The translations under genes and the position numbers were made by a program. Of a stretch of 21,152 bases of DNA, positions 6,794 through 13,118 are shown in pieces. Each line of letters starts with the position of its first letter. Position 1 is the stretch's first letter. Source of the DNA: Patescibacteria group bacterium UBA1400 (GTDB lineage Bacteria > Patescibacteriota > Microgenomatia > UBA1400); NCBI GenBank assembly GCA_002305125.1, contig DBQG01000040.1:1-21152 (forward strand). Direction: 5' to 3'. The notes under the pieces were generated by a model. It did no database searches. It had not been told where the DNA came from and was given only the letters and a program-made list of their open reading frames with translations.

Positions 6794-7555
6794 ATGGGTA
6801 AAAAAACAGTAAAAACCATTGACATGTCTGAAAAAGAAACTAAAGAAAAAAAACAGGCAAAAACAAAAGAAGCTAAGGAAAAAAAGGCTGTAGAAAAAAC
6901 AGAAGCAGAAAAAAAAGAAGAAGGAAAAGAAAAAAAAGCAGCAAAGAAACAAAAATCAGGCCGGTCAAAAAGATATAAAGCCTTAAAAGCAAAGGTTGAA
7001 GACAAACTCTATGAGCCTGGAGAAGCTGTAGAAACATTATTGGGACTTACGAGGCCAAAGTTGGATGAAACAGTTGAGCTTCATATTATCACCAAACCAG
7101 AAAAACTGGTTGGTAGTGTAAACTTGCCTCATGGTACCGGAAAAAAACAAAATATTGCCATTGCTGATGACAAGATTCTGGGAGAGATTGAAAAAGGCAA
7201 GATAGATTTTGATATTCTTATTGCCACCCCTCAGTTTATGCCCAAGATTGCCAGACTGGCCCGAGTTTTAGGTCCTAAAGGCCTAATGCCCAATCCTAAA
7301 ACCGGCACCATCACTGATAAACCTGAGGAGTTGAAAAAAAAGCTTGAACAGGGAGAAGTAAAGTTTAAAACTGAAAATAAAGCTCCCCTGCTTCATTTAA
7401 TTATAGGTAAAACGTCATTCGGTAAAGAAAAAATAAAAGAAAACCTGGATGCAGTTGTCAAGGCAGTAAGCGTAAGAAATATTAAAAAAGCTACTTTAAC
7501 CAGCACTCAGGCTCCAGGAATTAAACTTGACCCTTCTTTCTGGAAAGCAGAATAA
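6794..7555 (+). CDS. rplA: 50S ribosomal protein L1 (uL1) with Lys/Glu-rich extension
   Basis: 253 residues. The L1 core starts at about residue 57 (SGRSKRYKALKAKV) and has the two-domain pattern with LARVLGPKGLMPNPKTGT (about 155-172), the RNA-binding signature. L1 binds the mobile stalk of 23S rRNA and often represses its own operon. The first 55 residues are almost entirely Lys, Glu and Ala and have no equivalent in typical L1. The ATG follows the rplK stop codon directly (TAAATG) with GGAGGA just upstream inside rplK, so this start, and hence the extension, is credible. An alternative start at internal Met-11 would still leave most of the extension. No terminator is seen before the next promoter. 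Confidence 0.95.
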   Translation: MGKKTVKTIDMSEKETKEKKQAKTKEAKEKKAVEKTEAEKKEEGKEKKAAKKQKSGRSKRYKALKAKVEDKLYEPGEAVETLLGLTRPKLDETVELHIITKPEKLVGSVNLPHGTGKKQNIAIADDKILGEIEKGKIDFDILIATPQFMPKIARLARVLGPKGLMPNPKTGTITDKPEELKKKLEQGEVKFKTENKAPLLHLIIGKTSFGKEKIKENLDAVVKAVSVRNIKKATLTSTQAPGIKLDPSFWKAE

Positions 7556-7572
7556 AAAATCTTTCCCAAAGC

Positions 7573-7601
7573 TTGACAAATCTTTTCTTTTCCACTATGA
7601 T
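7573..7601 (+). promoter_or_regulatory. Consensus promoter for rplJ-rplL
   Basis: A perfect TTGACA (7573-7578), a 17-nt spacer and TATGAT (7596-7601). The predicted start near 7608 lies just upstream of the L10 leader, so rplJ-rplL can be transcribed apart from rplK-rplA. Confidence 0.8.
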
Positions 7602-7620
7602 TTATTTATCCTTGTTTTTT

Positions 7621-7720
7621 AACATGGCTGTCCGAAGACAGTAGGTTCATTTAGTGAATAAATCCTACCGAGGAGAAACAAAAAGTTTTTTGTATTTATC
7701 ACTCCTTAGAGTGATTTTTT
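7621..7720 (+). ncRNA. L10 leader (ribosomal protein L10/L12 autoregulatory element)
   Basis: The 5' leader of rplJ has the hallmarks of the L10 leader. A CTGTC-CGAA-GACAG hairpin (7628-7641) is followed by GTAGG (7641-7645) pairing with CCTAC (7664-7668) and then the conserved CCGAGGAGAAACA stretch. In known bacteria the L10(L12)4 complex binds this fold to repress its own synthesis. It ends in an intrinsic terminator before the ribosome binding site, so control here is probably by transcription attenuation. Confidence 0.82.
7698..7720 (+). terminator. Attenuator terminator in the L10 leader
   Basis: A 7-bp stem ATCACTC (7698-7704), loop CTTA, GAGTGAT (7709-7715), then five T. It lies 8 nt upstream of the rplJ Shine-Dalgarno sequence (AAGGAG), so read-through decides rplJ-rplL expression. 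Confidence 0.75.
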
Positions 7721-7738
7721 ATTTAAAAAGGAGTAAAA

Positions 7739-8266
7739 ATGCCATCAGATAAAAATGTAAAGGCCGTCAGTGACTTAAAGGAAGATTTAAAAAAAGCAAA
7801 ATCTCTGGTGCTGTCAAACTATGTTGGCTTAGATGTAGAAAAAATGACTAAGTTAAGACAGGAAATTAAAAAGGTCGGCGGTAATTATAAAGTCATTAAA
7901 AATACCTTAATTAAGCTCAGTCTTAAAGATTTGGGATTTAAACTTGAAGATGAAGAGGTCTTAAACCAGCCGACTGCCTTACTTTTAGCTTTTGATGATG
8001 AAATCGCTCCTATAAAAATCCTGTATGATTTTTCCCAAACAAATGAACTGCCAAAAATAAAGGCAGGTTTTTTAGCCAAAGATTTTATGACTGAAGACAA
8101 GGTGGTAGAATTAGCTAAACTTCCTTCCCTGCAAACTTTACAAGCCAAACTGGTAGGCACCTTAAACTCTCCAGTTTACGGTTTTGTTTATGCCTTAAAA
8201 GCAAATTTACAAAAGCTGACTTCTGTTTTAGCGGAAATTGGCAAACAAAAAGAAGCAACTAATTAA
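7739..8266 (+). CDS. rplJ: 50S ribosomal protein L10 (uL10)
   Basis: 175 residues, normal length. The N-terminal domain has KSLVLSNYVGLDVEKMTKLR (21-40) and KNTLIKLSL (58-66), which bind 23S rRNA at the stalk base. The C-terminal helix (about 145-170, ALKANLQKLTSVLAEI) is where L12 dimers attach. A strong Shine-Dalgarno sequence (AAGGAG, 7728-7733) precedes the ATG. It is the partner of rplL downstream (36-nt gap) and the likely ligand, as the L10-L12 complex, of the leader upstream. Confidence 0.95.
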   Translation: MPSDKNVKAVSDLKEDLKKAKSLVLSNYVGLDVEKMTKLRQEIKKVGGNYKVIKNTLIKLSLKDLGFKLEDEEVLNQPTALLLAFDDEIAPIKILYDFSQTNELPKIKAGFLAKDFMTEDKVVELAKLPSLQTLQAKLVGTLNSPVYGFVYALKANLQKLTSVLAEIGKQKEATN

Positions 8267-8302
8267 AAACTAAATAATTAAAAAATTAAAGGAGGTGAAA
8301 AC

Positions 8303-8758
8303 ATGGCTGATGAAAATAAAAAAGTAGAAGAAAAACAGGAAGCAAAAGAAGAAAAGAAAGAGGTAAAGGTTTCTGATAAGCTTCAAAAAATCATCCAAGA
8401 AGTAGAAAAACTTTCAGTTTTGGAACTTTCAGAACTCGTTAAGGCCTTAGAAGATAAGTTTGGCGTAACTGCTGGAGCACCTGCTGTGGCTGTTGCTGCT
8501 CCCGGAGCTACTCCCGGAGCTACCGCTCCTGCTGAAGAGGAAAAAAGTGAAGTTTCTTTAACCCTAACTGCTGCCGGAGCTAATAAAATTGGAGTTATTA
8601 AGGCAGTTAGAGAAGTCAAACCAGAGCTGGGTTTAAAAGAAGCAAAAGATCTGGTGGAAGGAGCTCCTAAAGAACTTTTAACAGGTGTTAAACCTGAAGA
8701 AGCTCAGGAAGCTAAAAAGAAATTGGAAGAAGCCGGAGCCCAGGTAGAAGTTAAATAA
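8303..8758 (+). CDS. rplL: 50S ribosomal protein L7/L12 (bL12)
   Basis: 151 residues, about 25-30 more than usual. The dimerisation domain starts near residue 25 ([20 protein letters not shown]), followed by the Ala/Pro/Gly hinge (about 57-75, two GATPGAT-like units) and the C-terminal factor-binding domain ([19 protein letters not shown] and [16 protein letters not shown]). The first 24 residues are a Lys/Glu extension. The start is secure: a near-perfect Shine-Dalgarno sequence AAAGGAGGTGA sits just upstream of the ATG at 8303. The protein forms the flexible stalk that recruits and activates GTPase factors. A strong terminator follows; rpoB does not. Confidence 0.95.
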   Translation: MADENKKVEEKQEAKEEKKEVKVSDKLQKIIQEVEKLSVLELSELVKALEDKFGVTAGAPAVAVAAPGATPGATAPAEEEKSEVSLTLTAAGANKIGVIKAVREVKPELGLKEAKDLVEGAPKELLTGVKPEEAQEAKKKLEEAGAQVEVK

Positions 8759-8782
8759 GAAAAAAGATTTTAAAAAAGATTT

Positions 8783-8815
8783 AAACCCACCCCAAAAAGG
8801 TGGGTTTAGCTTTTT
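8783..8815. terminator. Strong intrinsic terminator after rplL, probably bidirectional
   Basis: A perfect 9-bp stem AAACCCACC (8783-8791) and GGTGGGTTT (8799-8807) with a 7-nt loop, then AGCTTTTT on the plus strand. On the minus strand it is followed by AAATCTTTTTT, so it can also serve the DUF1554 gene ending at 8843. Confidence 0.88.
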
Positions 8816-8842
8816 AAGCTGGATGTTGTTTAAAATTTCCGC

Positions 8843-9571
8843 TTAGTCAACAGCAGCACTTGAAGATGAGATAAATAGTTCAGAGGGTGAAAATAAAGGC
8901 AAAGGAGAGGTCTGACCTCCCACCTGAAAACAATAAAGCCTAGCCTCTTTAAAACCGCAGCTACTTATTTGCCAGGCATCAGTCCAGATCTCTCCTTCTT
9001 CACCGGCAAATCCTCCTTTAGCCAGATTATCTCCCCCAAACCAATCATTACAGTTTTTACTAAGCTCTCCGGATGTATCTGTTCCTGTCCAAACATACTC
9101 AAAACTCTGCAGCACCTCCCCTTCTTCAGTAATATTAATGCCTGAAGACAAAAAGCTTTCTCCATCTTTATTTACATTTATAAGATCTTGTTTCCCTGAT
9201 CCCAATTTTTGACCATTCAGTAAAATATAATTACCCTCAGCCACTCTCTCTATTGCCCTAACCTCAGAACCGGAAAGCCAAGCTTTGTAAACACCAGGCA
9301 AAGCTGCGTCCATTGCCAAACTTTGACACTTTTGATCAGCTCCTAAAAGACCGCCCAGATTGCCCGAATACTTTTTTGAAGACACAAACACGATTAAATC
9401 CGGCAACAAACTGGGAAAAGGAGAAGCTTCTGATTTAAAAGATAGGTTAACACTATTATTATCTTTAACATTTAAAATATCGGTAATAATAATAAAAATA
9501 AAAACTATTCCCAAAATTAGAGAAAAGGCAAAAATAAAACCTGCAAACCTGTGTTTAAAACCTTTAATCAT
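8843..9571 (-). CDS. Membrane-anchored DUF1554 (endostatin/C-type-lectin-like) surface protein
   Basis: 242 residues. A basic N-terminus and one TM helix (about 10-31, GFIFAFSLILGIVFIFIII) anchor the protein. The extracytoplasmic part starts with LIVFVSSKKYSGNLGGLLGADQKCQSLA (about 58-85) and continues with GVYKAWLSG, YVWTGT, CNDWFGG and a C-terminal ARLYCFQ. This is the pattern of DUF1554, described mainly from Leptospira surface proteins and related to the endostatin fold; Cys residues at about 82, 186, 212 and 222 probably form disulfides. The function is unknown; a binding role at the cell surface is an inference. The gene is convergent with rplL. No Shine-Dalgarno sequence or firm promoter is seen upstream of the ATG. 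Confidence 0.8.
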   Translation of the reverse strand: MIKGFKHRFAGFIFAFSLILGIVFIFIIITDILNVKDNNSVNLSFKSEASPFPSLLPDLIVFVSSKKYSGNLGGLLGADQKCQSLAMDAALPGVYKAWLSGSEVRAIERVAEGNYILLNGQKLGSGKQDLINVNKDGESFLSSGINITEEGEVLQSFEYVWTGTDTSGELSKNCNDWFGGDNLAKGGFAGEEGEIWTDAWQISSCGFKEARLYCFQVGGQTSPLPLFSPSELFISSSSAAVD

Positions 9572-9722
9572 AAATAGAAAAAATTTAGTAAATAAAACCT
9601 TAACATATAGATTAACTAAAGCTTCGCCCTACTTTAATTTAAATAAGCTTGTCCAATAAGTCAAATTAACTTTAAAATTAATAGAAATATTGAAAAAGGC
9701 AGAAAAATTAACAAAGCTCTTA

Positions 9723-9752
9723 TTGACACGTTTTAAACCTTTATGATATTGT
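9723..9752 (+). promoter_or_regulatory. Promoter candidate for the HTH gene
   Basis: A perfect TTGACA (9723-9728) and, with an 18-nt spacer, TATTGT (9747-9752). Another -10-like TATGAT is nearer but at only 13 nt. The leader of about 36 nt ends in a strong Shine-Dalgarno sequence. Confidence 0.5.
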
Positions 9753-9794
9753 GAGATTGTTAAAAGTAATATTTTGTATTAAAAGGAGGTATTT

Positions 9795-10061
9795 GTGTCT
9801 GATCAAAGTATACCTAAAATTAACTTAAGCAATCAAAGTGATACAGAGGTTAAAAAATCTAAAAAATCTGACCTCTCACTGGACAATCTTCCTGATCTTT
9901 TAACCGTAAGAGAAGTAGCCGAACTTCTAAGAGTCTCTCCCCTAACCATAAAACGCTGGGGTAAAAGAGGTAAGCTTCCGGCTATTAGAATCAATTCCCG
10001 AGGAGATAGAAGATATAAAAAAGAAGCAGTTTTATGGCTTCTTGGCATTCAGGAAAAATAA
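9795..10061 (+). CDS. Excisionase/MerR-type (BldC-like) small HTH protein
   Basis: 88 residues starting at a GTG (9795), with a consensus Shine-Dalgarno sequence AAGGAGGT at 9783-9790. A disordered, Lys/Ser-rich N-terminus (1-32) precedes a single winged HTH: LLTVREVAELLRVSPLTIKRW (35-55), RGKLPAIRI, and the wing motif RGDRRYKKEAVLWLL (69-83). This is the small MerR-like DNA-binding domain of excisionases and BldC. Such proteins act either as recombination directionality factors or as transcription regulators. No integrase or recombinase gene is nearby in the window, so regulation is more likely. A perfect inverted repeat just after its stop codon may be its binding site, and the orphan membrane protein gene follows on the same strand. 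Confidence 0.82.
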   Translation: MSDQSIPKINLSNQSDTEVKKSKKSDLSLDNLPDLLTVREVAELLRVSPLTIKRWGKRGKLPAIRINSRGDRRYKKEAVLWLLGIQEK

Positions 10062-10067
10062 GTTAAT

Positions 10068-10100
10068 AAATGATACAATACTAACCATAATGTATCATTT
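10068..10100. repeat. Perfect 10-bp inverted repeat downstream of the HTH gene
   Basis: AAATGATACA (10068-10077) and TGTATCATTT (10091-10100) with a 13-nt centre. No T-run follows, so it is not a standard terminator. It could be an operator (arm centres about 23 bp apart, two helical turns), or a weak terminator. Confidence 0.6.
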
Positions 10101-10284
10101 AGCTTGCTAATTCTCTGCTATTCTAATTTTAATCTACCCTTAATTTTGCTTAAAATTTGTTAAATCAAAGTTACTATTACCACTTAACGGCTAAACGCCA
10201 AATTACTACATTGGTTTTATACCACTTGTACAATATATAGGATAAACATTAATTGATTAATTATTAAGGCTTATATAGTAATTA

Positions 10285-10313
10285 TTGACACCTTATAGTA
10301 ATTTATGTAAAAT
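10285..10313 (+). promoter_or_regulatory. Strong promoter of the orphan membrane protein, predicted leaderless
   Basis: A perfect TTGACA (10285-10290), a 17-nt spacer and TAAAAT (10308-10313), 9 nt before the ATG at 10323. No Shine-Dalgarno sequence is present. A direct repeat (TTATATAGTAATTAT and TTATAGTAATTTAT) flanks the -35 box. Confidence 0.75.
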
Positions 10314-10322
10314 ACATACCCA

Positions 10323-11813
10323 ATGAGTGAAAGAATAATTTTGTTAGCACCAGACAATTCAGTCTTAAATAGTCCCTGGCTCCAAACCAGAAAACCCGAG
10401 GAAAGAGGTTATTGGCAAGTTCGTTTTGATCAAGAAATCAGGCAAATAAAACACTTTGGGTATTATCAAGAATGGGAACAAATCTTCCCTACTGATACCT
10501 ATAGTTCCAGAAAAGAACAGTTAGAGGAAGTTTTTTCTGAACTGGGAGTGAAATGCGATAGCTCTTATAATGCCCGGGAAAAAACAGGCCAATATTGCCG
10601 GGAGTTTGCCAGAGAACGCTATATTATTCACCGTGAAACTCACAAACTACCAAAACCCCTTGCTCTAACTGCTGCTTTTTGGGATTTAACCAGTCGCTGT
10701 TATGATCACCCCTGTGATCCTAATAATAAAGGTGAAGAAAAGCCTCGTGTTTTGATTGGTTCAAAAACCTTGCTTCAAGAAACAACTGCCTGGTATAAAT
10801 CCTTCACTAAAACAGCTAAAGAGTTAGGTATTCCAAAAAAAGATTGGTATCAATTTTTACCCCTCTTTGCTATAACTCACCTAAAAGGAAGACTTATGGC
10901 ATCAGAAGAAGTAGCCAAAACCGAAATTGCTATTGGTCTGGCCGAAACAAGCGCAATGTCTTTTATAATAGACAAAGTTCCTGAAGAAACATGGCAAGCA
11001 TTAATGCAGATCACAAAAGAAAACCTTCCTGTCATTAAAAATCTTTTACCTCATATTGGAGAAATCATTAATGAAGTCAAAGGAGTAAACATACACGATT
11101 GGCTAGGAGAAGCAAAAAAACTAGCTAGAGCTAGTGGTTTGAAACCAAAAGAAGTACCTCAGTATCTACCCTTGCTAGCTTTTCTTTCTTTCCCTCCCTT
11201 GGAAACAATTATTAATAAAGTTCAGGAAATCGATCAAGGCCTTCTTCAAACAAGAATGACTACAGCCGCTGCAATAGAATCAGATGATTGCCTAAGCGGG
11301 TTTTTAAACGAATGTTCTCCTGTAGATATGTATCGCTGCTGCCGAGAAAGCACACAAGATTCTACAGATTGTCGAATGCCCAATTTAGGCTGTGATAAAC
11401 CTAAACACCCAGGTACAAGTTCGTGCAATTGCAACATGAATGCAGACTCAACAACCTGGCTATATCTTCTAGGTGGAGTTGCTTTACTGGGAGCTGGAGC
11501 CATTATTGCCCTAAGGGCTCAAGGACAAAATCCCCTCATGGATCGTAGCGGGAAAGTGGTCCGTTTTAAAGACTCTGATGGAAATTCATATAAAGTTACT
11601 GAACCCACCTCTGCATGCGATAGAATATTAGGAGGAGATCGTGTTACCCCCAAGTATCGCTTGGCTTCTTTAGGAAGCTGTTTTGGGGAAAAAGGAGCTT
11701 ATGATGAGTGGGATGTTGCTAGTGATAACTGGAGAACAGCTGTAGTTGGTTCAGTTGTAGTCGCGGCCGTAGCTGCTGGTGCTACTTATCTTCTTGGTTC
11801 AGACTGTTCTTAA
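10323..11813 (+). CDS. Orphan 496-residue membrane protein with Cys-rich segment
   Basis: I do not recognise a family. Residues 1-310 have no signal peptide and look soluble and mostly helical. Two stretches resemble each other: AKELGIPKKDWYQFLPLFA (from 165) and ARASGLKPKEVPQYLPLLA (from 268) share A, G, K, Q, LPL and A at matching places, suggesting two modules about 100 residues apart. Residues 323-370 contain eight Cys (including CC and CNC). A TM helix follows (about 378-398, Gly/Ala-rich), then a 70-residue loop with two Cys, then a second TM helix (about 472-492) and a C-terminal SDCS. Other Cys are at 78, 92, 126 and 131. The promoter is near consensus and leaderless; the HTH gene lies upstream. 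It overlaps the glycosyltransferase gene tail to tail by 32 nt. Confidence 0.8.
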   Translation: MSERIILLAPDNSVLNSPWLQTRKPEERGYWQVRFDQEIRQIKHFGYYQEWEQIFPTDTYSSRKEQLEEVFSELGVKCDSSYNAREKTGQYCREFARERYIIHRETHKLPKPLALTAAFWDLTSRCYDHPCDPNNKGEEKPRVLIGSKTLLQETTAWYKSFTKTAKELGIPKKDWYQFLPLFAITHLKGRLMASEEVAKTEIAIGLAETSAMSFIIDKVPEETWQALMQITKENLPVIKNLLPHIGEIINEVKGVNIHDWLGEAKKLARASGLKPKEVPQYLPLLAFLSFPPLETIINKVQEIDQGLLQTRMTTAAAIESDDCLSGFLNECSPVDMYRCCRESTQDSTDCRMPNLGCDKPKHPGTSSCNCNMNADSTTWLYLLGGVALLGAGAIIALRAQGQNPLMDRSGKVVRFKDSDGNSYKVTEPTSACDRILGGDRVTPKYRLASLGSCFGEKGAYDEWDVASDNWRTAVVGSVVVAAVAAGATYLLGSDCS

Positions 11814-12591
11814 CAAAAAGAACTAAAAAAACAAATCTTAACAAACTCAATTGCCTTTGAAATCTCCAGGGTTGAAGTAAAAGCCTCCACAACCATTCCA
11901 TTCCCAGTTTTTGCAATAAGATCGGCGCCCTTTTAACATTTCCGGAAAAATAATCAAAACTTCCCCCTACTCCCATGGCAACTTTAACCCCCTTAAGTAA
12001 AGATAGATTATCAGCAATCCAAAGCTCCTGATAAGGAGCTCCATAAGCTACAAATAATAACTGAGGTTTAAACTTATTAATCTGCTCCAAAGCCTGTTTT
12101 CTTTCCTCTTCTGTTTCTTTGACAATATTGCTGCTTCCGGCAAAAAAAGCAGTTTCAAGTCCTGAAAACTCTTTTTTTAAATTAGCAGCTGCCTTGCCAG
12201 CAGCCTCTTCTCTTCCTCCAAGCAAAAAAACCCGCCACTTATTTTCTGCTGCCAATCTACACAAAGCCTGCATTAAATCCACACCACTAACTTTAACCAA
12301 ACCGGATTGCTGGTCTTTTTTGTTCTTTAAAATATGCTCAGCAGCCCAAAGCAACCCTATTCCATCGGCAATGGCCAAAGAAGAACTGTTTAAGACATTT
12401 TTAAACCTATAATTATTTAAAGAAAGAATTATGTGTTCTGGGTTAGGTGTAGTAATTTGATATTGTTTGTTAGTTTTAACCCATTTTTCAACAAGATAAA
12501 GTGCTTTTTCCAAAGAAATAAAGTCCACCCCTATACCCAAGATATCAATCTTGTTAATTTTTGTCCTATAATTATCAAGGTTTTTAGCCAT
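11782..12591 (-). CDS. WecB/TagA/CpsF family (GT26) glycosyltransferase
   Basis: 269 residues, the family's usual length. Motifs: TTPNPEHI (47-54), ADGIGLLWAA (75-84) with the Asp proposed as catalytic base in TagA, VFLLGG (121-126), VAYGAPYQE (181-189, family GxPxQE) and GVGGSFDYFSGNVKRAP (207-223). The C-terminal appendage LGMEWLWRLLLQPWRFQRQ, followed by a hydrophobic stretch (FVFLVLFV), is the part that attaches TagA enzymes to the membrane. Members transfer a sugar such as ManNAc from a UDP-sugar to a lipid-linked acceptor in wall polymer synthesis; the exact donor cannot be read here. UDP-sugars could derive from the two GalU-type genes. The upstream sequence has TATAAC 11 nt before the ATG and no Shine-Dalgarno sequence. 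Confidence 0.92.
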   Translation of the reverse strand: MAKNLDNYRTKINKIDILGIGVDFISLEKALYLVEKWVKTNKQYQITTPNPEHIILSLNNYRFKNVLNSSSLAIADGIGLLWAAEHILKNKKDQQSGLVKVSGVDLMQALCRLAAENKWRVFLLGGREEAAGKAAANLKKEFSGLETAFFAGSSNIVKETEEERKQALEQINKFKPQLLFVAYGAPYQELWIADNLSLLKGVKVAMGVGGSFDYFSGNVKRAPILLQKLGMEWLWRLLLQPWRFQRQLSLLRFVFLVLFVKNSLNQEDK

Positions 12592-13118
12592 TTTGAAGTG
12601 TTGTTATATTAAATTTAAGTAGCTTTAGGTTCTTTTAAATAATTTTTTACTCTTAAAAACTCTTTTTATAAAAACTTATAGTTAAAATTTACTTGATGTT
12701 AAGGTAAGATTTTTAATATTAACCTAAAATAGCACTCTTCCGTTTTAATTGCTAAGCTTTTTACCTAACTACCTTTATAAAAAACGCTTTCTTATTTAAA
12801 AAATGCTTTTAATAAGTAAAATTATTTTTGATTTTAATAAATTTTGCTTAAAAATTTTTAAAAAATTAACTGCCTATACTTATCAAATGTATAAATTTTA
12901 AAAAAATTTTTGTTTAAAATTTTTTCCGCAATCATTTTTTAAAAAAATTAATATATAGGATATTTTATTAGTAAATAAAAGTGTCCTTATATCTGTTTTT
13001 TGAGCAATTTTAATGTTCGGGTATTATAAGATAAAATAAAGTGTTTTTTAAAATATTTTAAATATTTATTTTTAAAATTAGCAAAAATACTATAGCTACT
13101 CCCCTAACTTAAATATAA
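12592..13118. other. Gene-free, extremely AT-rich spacer of 527 nt
   Basis: Long runs of A and T, frequent TTTAAA/AAATTT blocks and one TTAATATTAA palindrome (12713-12722), with almost no G or C. No convincing ORF, tRNA, DnaA box cluster, riboswitch or terminator was found. It must hold the promoter of the TagA-family gene at its left edge and the 3' end of the mreB transcript at its right edge. A TTGAGC-N16-TATTAT pair on the plus strand near 13001-13030 leads into no gene. Confidence 0.6.

Noticed and set aside
6395..7005. Minus-strand ORFs opposite rplK and rplA, rich in Phe/Ser
   Set aside because: They are the complement of Lys/Glu-rich coding sequence; the apparent hydrophobic helices are artefacts.
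9795..10100. Integrative element with excisionase and attachment site
   Set aside because: No integrase, no direct-repeat att pair and no tRNA at the boundaries; the HTH protein alone is not enough.
12592..13118. Replication origin in the AT-rich spacer
   Set aside because: No DnaA-box cluster and no dnaA or dnaN gene nearby; only TTATCAAAT-like single matches.
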